NCBI GenBank assembly: GCA_028872685.1
Contig: JAPKEI010000016.1
Coordinates: 1 to 16,362, forward strand
Direction of reading: 5' to 3'
Source: Verrucomicrobiota bacterium
GTDB taxonomy: Bacteria; Verrucomicrobiota; Verrucomicrobiia; Limisphaerales; UBA1100
DNA: 16,362 nucleotides
A model generated the notes under the pieces. It was not told where the DNA came from. It ran no database searches and saw nothing but the letters and a program-made list of their open reading frames with translations. A program made the translations under genes and the position numbers. This document shows positions 6,883 to 14,669 of the stretch, in pieces; within the stretch, counting starts at the first letter, position 1; every line of letters begins with the position of its first letter.

Positions 6883-9249
6883 CTAATCAACAAACCCGAA
6901 TTCGTTCGACAACAACAGCACCTGTGCCAGCTGGCTGAAAGCTTCGTTTTGTTCCTTCTCGGAGCCGGCACTGAGAAACTTTAGCGCCTCGGAAATCTCC
7001 GCATCGGTGGGATTACGTTGAAAAACTTTTTGGTACAACACCTTTACCCGTGCCTGCCCCAATGGCGCCCGCTTGACGGCGAACTCGCGGAGCTTGTCCG
7101 ACTGCGCGGTCAAAAAGGGACTGTTCATCAGGAACAACGCCTGTTGCGGCACGGTGTTCTCAAAGCGTTCCGGGCAATGGGCATCGGGATTGGCAAAATC
7201 AAAGGTGCGAAATAGCGCAGGTAAATTTTGGCGATCAATAAAACCATACAACGTCCGACGTGGCGTAGTGGGATGCTTGGCGATGTTCACGGGCCTGCCT
7301 CCTAGCGTAAGATCAAGCTGGCCACTCGCCCGCAAAATCCCATCACGCAGTGTTTCGAAGGCAAGCCGTTGCCGTTTCATTTTCCACAATAGCATATTGG
7401 CGGGATCGACGCGCAAATAGTCTGTGCGATCGCTGCTGACCTGTTGATAGGTGGCGGAAAGCAAAATGTGGCGATGCAGTTTTTTGATGGACCATCCCTC
7501 GGCGATAAATCGCACGACCAACCAATCAAGCAGCAACGGATGCGAGGGCGGCTGCGCACGTAGGCCAAAGTCGCTGGGAGTAGACACTAAACCACGACCA
7601 AAATGATGCGCCCACACGCGATTCACCAATACACGTGCGGTGAGCGGGTTTGTGGGGTCCGCAATCGCCATCGCTAATTCCAACCGGCCACTGCCTTGGG
7701 CAAAGGGTTTGCGATTGGGCGAAAGATGCTCAAGAAATTGCCGAGACACCTTCGCCCCACGATTGCCCCGGCTGCCCCGCACAAAAATATATGGCTCAAC
7801 CACTCGCGGCTTGTTGAGCATCACGTGTGCGCGCGGCGGCGCACCCGGATGTGTGGCTGCGAGCTTGTCCAGATTGCTGCGCAAATTCTTCAACTTATCG
7901 CGTTGCCCAAACAATAAACTGTTTCGATCTCCCTCTCCTAGCGACTCCGGAACATTGGCCGGCGTGCCTTTCGCATGAAGCACCCTCCGAATGGCCTCCC
8001 AGTTGGCATCGGCCAACGCAGTAGCATTTTGATTATTTTTACGCAACGCATTCCACTGGCGCTCCACTTCCGTAAATAAGTCGCCATAAACCTTTATCTG
8101 ACCCTTACGGTCCGCCGCACGTTTGACTAGTGGATTCCCCTCCCCTTCCAAGCCATGCCACGCGAGAAACACAGGATGTTCCTCCACTTTCCACTTCACC
8201 AACGCGCGCTGCCAATTGAGCGCCGAAACAATATTGAGTTTTCGTTGAATGAGTAATTGCACTGCGGCTTCCTTGTTGATATTTCCAAATTCAACATCGT
8301 GAACCACCTCAAGATATTCGCCCGCGCGCCGTCGCAATTTCGCCCGCCCCTCGGCGTACGTGTCTTGAACGAGCTTATCAACCGTAGCTTGTTGGCGTTG
8401 CTTTTCTTTTAAGTAAGCAGCGTGTTTTGGTGGTAATGAACCCTTGCCGAGCAACGGCAACTTTTTCGGCTCGTGACTGCTAGCGAACACGCCGTACATT
8501 GAATAATAATCCGCGGTGGGAATGGGATCATATTTATGATCGTGACAACGCGCGCACGTGACGGTGAGTGCCATGAACCCGCGCGTCACCACGTCGATGC
8601 GGTCATCAATGATATCATCCTGGCGATTTAGAAAACGACGACCCAAAGTGAGGTACCCCATCGCTGCCAACGGACGTTTATCTTCGCCAAGCTCAAGGCG
8701 GTCGGCGGCGATCTGTTCGATGATGAAACGATTGTATGGAAGGTCTTCATTAAACGCCCGCACAACATAATCACGGTAAGTGTACGAATACGGATAAAGC
8801 CGATTCACACCCACGCCCACATAGCCTTTGTTGTCCGCATAGCGTGCCACATCAAGCCAATGCCTTGCCCAACGTTCGCCATAATACGGCGAGGCCAAAA
8901 GACGATCGATGAGCTCGGGCCACGCGTCGGGGGAATCATCCGCGACAAAAGCTTGCACCTCCACAAAAGTAGGCGCCAAGCCGATCAGATCAAAATAAGC
9001 GCGCCGAATTAATGTGCGGCGATCCGCTCGCGGGGAAGGCGTCCAGCCGCGCGCTTCCAATCGCGCCAACACAAAATGATCCACCGGCGTGCGCGCCCAT
9101 TTTAGGTGTTTTACTTTGGGCGGCACAGTTTGTTTCACCGGCTGAAAAGCCCAGTGGTTTGCCACCTGCTCTAATGTCGACAAGGGCGGTGTGGTGGCAC
9201 TCCGTGCCATGCCCGTTACAAAAAATAAAACTGAAAGAGCACGAATCAT
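6883..9249 (-). CDS. Exported DUF1549/DUF1553 (PSCyt2/PSD1) protein with a CxxCH motif
   Basis: A 788-residue protein counted from the ATG at 9249, whose first bases overlap the upstream stop as ATGA. A start at 9297 would run back into the upstream gene and hide the signal peptide MIRALSVLFFVTGMARSA. The N-terminal PSCyt2/DUF1549 domain (about 45-255) shows TPVDHFVLARLEARGWTPSP, RRAYFDLIGLAP, LLASPYYGERWARHWLDVAR and TCARCHDHKYDPI, with CARCH at 232-236 as a possible c-type heme site. A lysine/arginine-rich linker of about 250 residues follows. The C-terminal PSD1/DUF1553 domain (about 505-760) has NPLTARVLVNRVWAHHFGRG, PPSHPLLLDWL, LHRHILLSATYQ and ALFLMNSPF. Many relatives begin with a PSCyt1 cytochrome domain; this one lacks it, and the coupled upstream gene supplies a diheme domain instead. 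Electron-transfer or polymer-degradation roles are inferred, not proven. Confidence 0.9.
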   Translation of the reverse strand: MIRALSVLFFVTGMARSATTPPLSTLEQVANHWAFQPVKQTVPPKVKHLKWARTPVDHFVLARLEARGWTPSPRADRRTLIRRAYFDLIGLAPTFVEVQAFVADDSPDAWPELIDRLLASPYYGERWARHWLDVARYADNKGYVGVGVNRLYPYSYTYRDYVVRAFNEDLPYNRFIIEQIAADRLELGEDKRPLAAMGYLTLGRRFLNRQDDIIDDRIDVVTRGFMALTVTCARCHDHKYDPIPTADYYSMYGVFASSHEPKKLPLLGKGSLPPKHAAYLKEKQRQQATVDKLVQDTYAEGRAKLRRRAGEYLEVVHDVEFGNINKEAAVQLLIQRKLNIVSALNWQRALVKWKVEEHPVFLAWHGLEGEGNPLVKRAADRKGQIKVYGDLFTEVERQWNALRKNNQNATALADANWEAIRRVLHAKGTPANVPESLGEGDRNSLLFGQRDKLKNLRSNLDKLAATHPGAPPRAHVMLNKPRVVEPYIFVRGSRGNRGAKVSRQFLEHLSPNRKPFAQGSGRLELAMAIADPTNPLTARVLVNRVWAHHFGRGLVSTPSDFGLRAQPPSHPLLLDWLVVRFIAEGWSIKKLHRHILLSATYQQVSSDRTDYLRVDPANMLLWKMKRQRLAFETLRDGILRASGQLDLTLGGRPVNIAKHPTTPRRTLYGFIDRQNLPALFRTFDFANPDAHCPERFENTVPQQALFLMNSPFLTAQSDKLREFAVKRAPLGQARVKVLYQKVFQRNPTDAEISEALKFLSAGSEKEQNEAFSQLAQVLLLSNEFGFVD

Positions 9250-11414
9250 TTCGTTGGCTTTTGTTCGGCAATCCATTCGGCGAGCAATTGAATCCATTTT
9301 GGATCGGAGGTGGTGGCGCCAATCGGCGGCATACGACCCGGGCCGGGGCGAATGATGCGTTGGAGCATCACCGAGTGTGCGGGATCGCCCGGCGCGATGA
9401 TGCGTGCTTTTTTCCCCAAACCAAACCGCGCGTGCACTGGCTCCGCACCCAGCGTTTTAGTGGCATCGAGCTTCAGGTGATAACTCAGAATCATTTGCGA
9501 ATTGCCGCCACCGGCATTCACGTGGCACGTCGCGCAGTTCACCTGCCAATATGTCCGCACGCGCGCGGTGCGATCGGCTTTGGGGTTGTACGGATTTGTG
9601 AAACGGTTACTAGCCGACTTGCCGCCAGCGTTATATTTTTCTGGGCGGGCATCACTCACCAGCCCCAATTGGCTGAGCATCTGAATTTGATTGGCCTTCA
9701 CCTCGCCGTAATTGTGAGTGCGATTGAGCTGCAACTCCGTGAGGCTCAGCACATATCCAGCCGCGCGACCGTGGCACATCATGCATTCGGCTCGGCTCGG
9801 AATGCGCCACGGCTTGCCATTGGCTAACACACGATCAGCACCTTCGCGATCAACCAGCGTGGCGTCAGTTTGCGCCTTGTTCCATTCGTAACTGTAGCCG
9901 AGCCATTCGTTATGTTGCTTGAGCAGCACGCGCGTCTCAATACGTTTGCCATCACGCGAAAGCGTTTGCATCAGCGCGGTGCCATCAGGCCCTTGCCATC
10001 CACGATTGCCACTGAAACGCAGTTGTCCTTTTCCCGGAAGTGCAAAATGATGCGTGGCTGTCGCGCCATCGGTCCAGTGCGGCACGTTAATGGAATAGCC
10101 CATCACGCCCGGCGCAGTTTCGTGTTCGGCGGTGTTTGCAAACAAACCCGTACCACTGAGCCGGCGCGGGAATTTTCCTGGCGTGCCAATAGCGGGGTTG
10201 GGTTTTAGCCGATGGAAACCGGAGTGATCATCAATGACGAGTAAATTGCCGCGTGTATCGGTGGCGAAACCGGTGATGCCGAAAACCGTGTCGGCGATTT
10301 CCGCATGCCACGTGACTTTTTTACCATCGTGTTTGCCGGCCCAGATTTTTCCGGTGGAATAATCGCCGTATATATAAGCGCCCGCAAGCTTCGGCAATTT
10401 ATCACCATAATAAACAATGCCACCGGTGAGTGAGCGGGACTCCCGATGATGATGCTCAAAAGTAGGCTTGGTGAGCTTGCCGGGGCCGAGCTTGCGCTCA
10501 AGGTAAAACGGATGACTACCCTCATACAAACTCCAGCCATAATTCGCGCCGCGCTCCACGCGCTTCACGCTCTCCCAAAGATCCTGTCCGTTTTCGCCCA
10601 CCCAAATTGCACCCGTCAGCTCATCGCACGTGAGCCGCCACGGATTGCGAAAACCCAACGCCCAAGTTTCCGGCGCGGCATTGGGTGTTTTTAGAAATGG
10701 ATTATCCGGCGGTATGCCGTACGGGCGCGCACCGGTGGGTTTGTCCACATCAATGCGCAACACCTTAGCCTGCAACAAATCGATACGCTGGCCAGTCAGG
10801 TTATCGTCCGAATCGGTGCTGCCATCGCCTGTGGTTAGGTAAAGCATCCCGTCTTTGCCAAAAATGACGCCCCCGCCATCATGCCCGTTGGAGTTCCATT
10901 GGATGATTACCTTGCGCGAAGCGGGATCAACACGATGCGTTTTGCGATTCATGGTCCAGCGAGACACAAGGCAATTCTTAGACTTGCTCCCCTCGCCGCG
11001 TCGCGGGCCGTTGGTGTGCAAAAACACAAACCCGTTCTGCTCGAATTTTGGATGGAAACAAAAACCGTAAATTAACCGATTCGTGAGCGACAAACTCTCA
11101 AACTGTTTGGCCACCTTCGGAGTGTCGCGAAACACCCATAATTTTGAAATGGAATCCTTCTCCTCACGATGATCCGCGTACACAAGAAACTCCTCTGAGC
11201 CCGGAAGACGCTTCATCTCCAACGGCTTTTCCACCGGAAGATTCGGCCAAACCCTTTCCGCAATGTACGGCAAAGGCGGTTCTGGAGTGCCGACCAATTT
11301 ACTCCCCTCCCATTTCAATTGTTGCATCAAGTTCGTCTGCTTCGCACCGGCGAACTGACAAGCAAGCAATAAGAGCAACACAAAGCGCATTAGGGAATTC
11401 AGACGCCGTGCCAT
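9246..11414 (-). CDS. Glucose/sorbosone-dehydrogenase-like (PQQ sGDH-type) propeller fused to a diheme cytochrome c
   Basis: A 722-residue exported fusion. After a signal segment (core RFVLLLLLACQFAGA) comes a six-bladed GSDH propeller (about 40-430) with GHDGGGVIFGKDGMLYLTTG, ALGFRNPWRLT, WVGENGQD, GANYGWSLYEG and YIYGDYSTGKIWAG, matching PQQ-dependent soluble glucose dehydrogenase relatives. The C-terminal part (about 450-715) is a cytochrome region with CMMCH at 544-548 and CATCH at 627-631, like the SO_2930/HNE_0200-type diheme proteins; the segment ending in RMPPIGATT may supply a distal Met ligand. Expected role: oxidise a sugar or polyol in the periplasm and pass electrons through the hemes. 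The substrate is unknown. The ATG at 11414 gives a basic n-region (MARRLNSLMR); an ATG at 11390 is a fair alternative. LLAC could be a weak lipobox. The ATGA overlap couples it to the DUF1549/1553 gene. Confidence 0.88.
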   Translation of the reverse strand: MARRLNSLMRFVLLLLLACQFAGAKQTNLMQQLKWEGSKLVGTPEPPLPYIAERVWPNLPVEKPLEMKRLPGSEEFLVYADHREEKDSISKLWVFRDTPKVAKQFESLSLTNRLIYGFCFHPKFEQNGFVFLHTNGPRRGEGSKSKNCLVSRWTMNRKTHRVDPASRKVIIQWNSNGHDGGGVIFGKDGMLYLTTGDGSTDSDDNLTGQRIDLLQAKVLRIDVDKPTGARPYGIPPDNPFLKTPNAAPETWALGFRNPWRLTCDELTGAIWVGENGQDLWESVKRVERGANYGWSLYEGSHPFYLERKLGPGKLTKPTFEHHHRESRSLTGGIVYYGDKLPKLAGAYIYGDYSTGKIWAGKHDGKKVTWHAEIADTVFGITGFATDTRGNLLVIDDHSGFHRLKPNPAIGTPGKFPRRLSGTGLFANTAEHETAPGVMGYSINVPHWTDGATATHHFALPGKGQLRFSGNRGWQGPDGTALMQTLSRDGKRIETRVLLKQHNEWLGYSYEWNKAQTDATLVDREGADRVLANGKPWRIPSRAECMMCHGRAAGYVLSLTELQLNRTHNYGEVKANQIQMLSQLGLVSDARPEKYNAGGKSASNRFTNPYNPKADRTARVRTYWQVNCATCHVNAGGGNSQMILSYHLKLDATKTLGAEPVHARFGLGKKARIIAPGDPAHSVMLQRIIRPGPGRMPPIGATTSDPKWIQLLAEWIAEQKPTK

Positions 11415-11425
11415 AAATCTGTCAA
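11396..11425 (-). promoter_or_regulatory. Weak promoter candidate between lpxB and the dehydrogenase gene
   Basis: A perfect TTGACA (-35, 11425-11420) lies just after the lpxB stop, followed after 18 bp by TGAATT (11401-11396), a poor -10 box. If used, transcription would begin at about 11390, the alternative ATG of the dehydrogenase, again giving a leaderless message and excluding the 11414 start. The poor -10 box makes this uncertain. Confidence 0.28.
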
Positions 11426-11436
11426 ACCCGAAAATG

Positions 11437-12570
11437 CTATGCCTCCTCCAATAACCGCAACACCGCCTTGGCCGCACGCGGGGCGGCGCCTTTTTGGCCC
11501 AAAGTTTCGGCGATTTGGTTGAGGTCGGCGCGGAGGGTTTTACGACGACTGGTGTTATCAAGAAAACGACTAGCTTCGCGAGCAAGGTTTTGCGGGGTGG
11601 CAGCGCGTTGAATGAATTCGGGAAACACCTCGCGCTCAGCCAATACGTTTGGCATGGCGATGTGTTTAATTTTCACAAACAAGCGGCCGAGCAGATAAGT
11701 TATCCAAGAAGTTTTATACAGCACCACGGTAGGCACACGAAACCATGCGCACTCGAGTGTGACGGTGCCTGAGGAGGCAATCGCCACGTCGGCCTCCGCG
11801 AGAGCTTCGTGCAGACCACCGATGCGTAGATCCCAATCGGCCACGGCAGGGGTGATGAGGCGCGCTTGCGCAGCGAGGGATTCATTGGGGAACACGATCA
11901 TTGGCTCGACGCTTAACTTGCGCGCGGCCGCGGCCATCGTGGGGAGGTGTCGGCTGATTTCCTTGGCGCGGCTACCGGGGAGAAGCAACAGACGCGGTGG
12001 ATCGTGCAGTTCATGTGGCTCGCGAAATTCCAAATCCGGACAGCGGTCGCACAACGGATGACCGACAAACTCGACTGGCAAACCGGGCGCGCGCTTGGCG
12101 TACCATTCTTTCTCAAACGGAAAAATGCTGAGCAGCAAATCGACGTCGCGGGCGATTTGATGCACACGCGAAGAGTGCCACGCCCACAGTTGCGGGCTAA
12201 TGTAATAAATAATACGCGGCCGCCAATCGGTGCCGGCGGCTCGCTGGCGCAGGGCGCGAACGAAGCGAAGGTTGAAGCCGGGGTTGTCGATGCAAATGAT
12301 GGCTTCAGGTTTGCGCTCAAAGGCAAGGTCCAGGAGTTGATCGAAAAATCCTTTGAATTTTCCGTAATTTGAAATGGCCTCCCAAATACCGACTACGGCG
12401 TGCTCGGTAAGATCCAGATCGAGATCCACACCGGCGGCTTTCATCTTGGGACCGCCCGCGCCGAAAGCTTCCACTTCGCCCCCTTCTGCACGGAGCGCAT
12501 CGAGCAACTCGGCAGCCAGCGTGTCGCCGCTAGTTTCGCCGGCCATAAACATAATGCGGCGGACGCTCAT
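11437..12570 (-). CDS. lpxB: Lipid-A-disaccharide synthase
   Basis: A 377-residue LpxB, the membrane-associated GT19 glycosyltransferase that joins 2,3-diacylglucosamine-1-phosphate to UDP-2,3-diacylglucosamine, forming the lipid A disaccharide. Family landmarks are in order: FMAGETSGD (8-16), FGAGGPKM (35-42), CIDNPGFN (92-99), YYISPQLWAWHSSRV (121-135), FPFEKEWY (149-156), FVGHPL (167-172), LLPGSR (195-200), IASSGTVTLE (263-272) and VVLYKTS (281-287). Length is typical (about 380). Its ATG overlaps the stop of the Gfo/Idh gene as ATGA, so translation is probably coupled. AGGAA about 12 nt before the ATG is the nearest thing to a Shine-Dalgarno. It shows that the organism makes lipid A and has an outer membrane. 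Confidence 0.96.
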   Translation of the reverse strand: MSVRRIMFMAGETSGDTLAAELLDALRAEGGEVEAFGAGGPKMKAAGVDLDLDLTEHAVVGIWEAISNYGKFKGFFDQLLDLAFERKPEAIICIDNPGFNLRFVRALRQRAAGTDWRPRIIYYISPQLWAWHSSRVHQIARDVDLLLSIFPFEKEWYAKRAPGLPVEFVGHPLCDRCPDLEFREPHELHDPPRLLLLPGSRAKEISRHLPTMAAAARKLSVEPMIVFPNESLAAQARLITPAVADWDLRIGGLHEALAEADVAIASSGTVTLECAWFRVPTVVLYKTSWITYLLGRLFVKIKHIAMPNVLAEREVFPEFIQRAATPQNLAREASRFLDNTSRRKTLRADLNQIAETLGQKGAAPRAAKAVLRLLEEA

Positions 12571-13592
12571 TTAGTTTCGAGTTCCTGAATTTGCCGCGTG
12601 ATTTCCAACGCCACATCCAGCGCTTGTTTGGCAGATTCGCCGCTGACCTTAGGCGTTTGCTGGTCGCGTACGCATTGGGCAAAGTGCCGCAGTTCCTGCA
12701 ACAACGGGTCATCTTTCTCGATGGGCACCGGCTCGCGCACGATGCGTTTGCCGCCAAACTCGCTCACGATCGCGGTATCATTGGCGTGCAAAAGTTTTTT
12801 CCACAAACTGGATTCCTCTTCACCATCGCGCGCAATGCGGTAAATGTAACCCTCTTGTTTTTGGTAATCGAGCGACACGTAACTTGTTGTTTCACCGCCG
12901 CTGAACACGCGGATTTTTCGCATGCTTTCCGGGCTCACGCGACTGGCGGTAAGATTGGCCACGCATCCGTTTTCGAACTTCAGCCGCGCATTGGCGATGT
13001 CCTCCGATTCGCTGAGCACCGCCACCCCAACACCATCGACCGATTGCAACGGCGAATCGACAAAGGCCAACACGATGTCCAAATCGTGAATCATCAAATC
13101 CAGAACCACGCCGACATCGAGGCTGCGTTTGGGGTATGGCGACAGGCGATGGGTTTCGATAAAGCGCGGCGCGCGGGCGACGCTCTGCAGATAATCGAAA
13201 ACGGGATTGAAACGCTCAATGTGACCGACCTGCAGCACGCATTTATTTTCGCGCGCGAGCCGAACCAACTCGGCAGCTTGCACGGTGGTATCGGTCATTG
13301 GTTTTTCCACGAGCACGTGACGACCCGCACGCAGAAGTTGGCTGGCCAAATCAAAATGCGTGATCGTAGGCGTGACGATGTTCACCGCATCGGCCACAGT
13401 GATGGCGTCTTCCACGGAATCAAGCACCGGCACACCGTATTGCGCGGCGATGGTTTTAGCGCGAGCGGGGTCGGCATCAAACAGTCCCACGAAATCCACC
13501 ACGCCCAAGCGTGCGAGACCGGCATAATGTTTAGCGTGATGTTGCCCCAGCGAGCCCACGCCAAGCACCGCCACTTTTAATACATCCGACAC
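12567..13592 (-). CDS. Gfo/Idh/MocA-family NAD(P)-dependent oxidoreductase coupled to lpxB (GnnA-like candidate)
   Basis: A 341-residue cytoplasmic oxidoreductase. The N-terminal Rossmann domain has VAVLGVGSLGQHHA (7-20), an acidic strand end FDAD (38-41), NIVTPTITH (71-79) and the signature LVEKPMT (94-100), where K97 is the usual catalytic lysine. GHIERFNP (123-130) and DLMIHDLDI (165-173) supply the D/H active-site residues of the C-terminal domain. The start is GTG at 13592, with no Shine-Dalgarno. The ATGA overlap with lpxB, and family members known beside lipid A genes, suggest it acts on a UDP-sugar precursor of lipid A, as GnnA (UDP-GlcNAc 3-dehydrogenase) does for GlcNAc3N lipid A. 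That is inference: no gnnB-like aminotransferase is in the window, and inositol- or other sugar-oxidising family members cannot be ruled out. Confidence 0.88.
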   Translation of the reverse strand: MSDVLKVAVLGVGSLGQHHAKHYAGLARLGVVDFVGLFDADPARAKTIAAQYGVPVLDSVEDAITVADAVNIVTPTITHFDLASQLLRAGRHVLVEKPMTDTTVQAAELVRLARENKCVLQVGHIERFNPVFDYLQSVARAPRFIETHRLSPYPKRSLDVGVVLDLMIHDLDIVLAFVDSPLQSVDGVGVAVLSESEDIANARLKFENGCVANLTASRVSPESMRKIRVFSGGETTSYVSLDYQKQEGYIYRIARDGEEESSLWKKLLHANDTAIVSEFGGKRIVREPVPIEKDDPLLQELRHFAQCVRDQQTPKVSGESAKQALDVALEITRQIQELETK

Positions 13593-13599
13593 ACAGGGA

Positions 13600-13620
13600 G
13601 GTTCTCGGTTCTCGGTTCTC
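13600..13620 (+). repeat. Three tandem copies of GGTTCTC
   Basis: The heptamer GGTTCTC repeats perfectly three times, at 13600-13606, 13607-13613 and 13614-13620, and a degenerate GATTC follows directly. It ends 1 bp before a perfect palindrome. It lies between the start of the Gfo/Idh gene and gpsA, in DNA that should hold both divergent promoters. Confidence 0.85.
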
Positions 13621-13642
13621 GATTCAAGGTTAACCTTGAATC
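13621..13642. promoter_or_regulatory. Perfect 22-bp palindrome in the divergent gpsA-Gfo/Idh intergenic region
   Basis: The half-site GATTCAAGGTT is followed at once by its exact reverse complement AACCTTGAATC, centred on GTTAAC. With no loop bases it is a poor RNA hairpin and lacks a T-run on either side, so it does not look like a terminator. An 11+11 symmetry fits a dimeric repressor operator for one or both divergent units, or the core of a dispersed repeat together with the GGTTCTC array. Which of these applies cannot be told from one copy. Confidence 0.6.
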
Positions 13643-13697
13643 ACGCCCTTTAAAACCGGACTCTCCGCCCGTGGATTCAGCCAAAACCAGCGACCCA

Positions 13698-14669
13698 ATG
13701 CGAATCACTGTGCTCGGCGCAGGCGCGTGGGGCACCACGCTGGCGAAGATTGCCCACGAGGCCGGACACGAACTCACCCTCTGGGGCCATCCCGAACGCC
13801 TCGCGGGGATTGCTTACAAAAAGGAAAATACCGAATACCTCCCCGGCATCACCTTGCCCGATTCTTGGCGGCTGGAAGCGGATTGGGAAACCGCGCTCGT
13901 CGATGCGGAGGCGGTGATTGTTGCCGTGCCTTCGGCGTCCTTCCGCGCGGTGGCCACCGGGCTCGATGGGTTTGATGGCATTGCGGTGACCGTCACCAAA
14001 GGCATCGAGGGCACCACCGGCCTCACGATGGGCGGCATCCTCAACGAAACCGCGCCGGAGGCCCATGTCGTCGCGTTGTCCGGCCCATCCTTGGCGGCGG
14101 AAGTGGCGCGCAATATTCCCACAGCATTGGTCGCCGCCAGCGAAGACGAAACCGCAGCCGTCGCTGTGCAAGAATGGCTGCACCGTCCCACCCTACGAGT
14201 TTACACCAGTGCCGATGTGTTGGGAGTCGAGTTGGGCGGCGCATTAAAAAATGTGATGGCCATCGCTGCAGGCGCGTGCGACGGCCTCCAACTCGGCGAT
14301 AACGCCAAGGCCGCGCTCATCACACGCGGCCTGCGCGAGATGCGGCGGCTCGGCACGGCGGCGGGCGCGCAGCCCAATACCTTCAATGGCCTCAGCGGCA
14401 TGGGCGATCTCACGGTCACCTGTTTCTCCAAACAAAGCCGCAACCGCACACTCGGTGAACGCATCGCCAAAGGCGAACCCGTGGAGGAAGTGCTCGCGTC
14501 TGCCACGGCGGAAGGACATCCCACAGCTAAATCCGCCCGAGCACTCGCGCAAACACTTGAAGTAGAAACGCCGATCATCGAACAAGTCCACGCGATGCTG
14601 TACGAAGGCAAAGGCCCGAACGAGGCGTTGAAGGAGTTGATGATGCGCGAACGACGCGGCGAGGACTAG
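13698..14669 (+). CDS. gpsA: Glycerol-3-phosphate dehydrogenase [NAD(P)+]
   Basis: A 323-residue GpsA, which reduces dihydroxyacetone phosphate to sn-glycerol 3-phosphate for phospholipid synthesis in the cytoplasm. Evidence in order: ITVLGAGAWGTTLA (3-16, dinucleotide binding), VIVAVPS (73-79), VTVTKGIE (97-104), ALSGPSLAAEVA (126-137), GVELGGALKNVMAIAAG (176-192) with catalytic K184, GLSGMGDLTVTC (231-242) and SRNRTLG (247-253). Length is typical. The ATG at 13698 is chosen because the family begins a few residues before the GxGxxG loop; a GTG at 13671 would add nine unneeded residues. It is divergent from the Gfo/Idh-lpxB operon, so membrane lipid and lipid A genes share the palindrome-bearing control region. 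Its TAG stop lies in the CTAG that also ends thrH. Confidence 0.96.
   Translation: MRITVLGAGAWGTTLAKIAHEAGHELTLWGHPERLAGIAYKKENTEYLPGITLPDSWRLEADWETALVDAEAVIVAVPSASFRAVATGLDGFDGIAVTVTKGIEGTTGLTMGGILNETAPEAHVVALSGPSLAAEVARNIPTALVAASEDETAAVAVQEWLHRPTLRVYTSADVLGVELGGALKNVMAIAAGACDGLQLGDNAKAALITRGLREMRRLGTAAGAQPNTFNGLSGMGDLTVTCFSKQSRNRTLGERIAKGEPVEEVLASATAEGHPTAKSARALAQTLEVETPIIEQVHAMLYEGKGPNEALKELMMRERRGED

Noticed and set aside
9012..9827. Plus-strand open frame of 271 codons across the junction of two minus-strand genes
   Set aside because: It lies opposite two clear coding regions with heme and domain motifs; no signal peptide or known motif on the plus strand.
11415..11585. N-terminal extension of the dehydrogenase gene back to 11585
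   Set aside because: It would overlap lpxB by about 150 bp and place 57 low-complexity residues before a good signal peptide.
12591..13580. Long plus-strand open frame (329 codons) opposite the Gfo/Idh gene
   Set aside because: It mirrors the well-supported minus-strand gene, has no family motif, and its composition (many His, Arg, Gln) is typical of an antisense shadow.
13600..13642. CRISPR array or terminator
   Set aside because: Heptamers directly abut with no spacers, and the palindrome has no loop and no T-run on either strand.
13671..13697. GTG start for gpsA at 13671
   Set aside because: It adds nine residues before the usual GpsA N-terminus; the ATG at 13698 places the GxGxxG loop at the normal distance.
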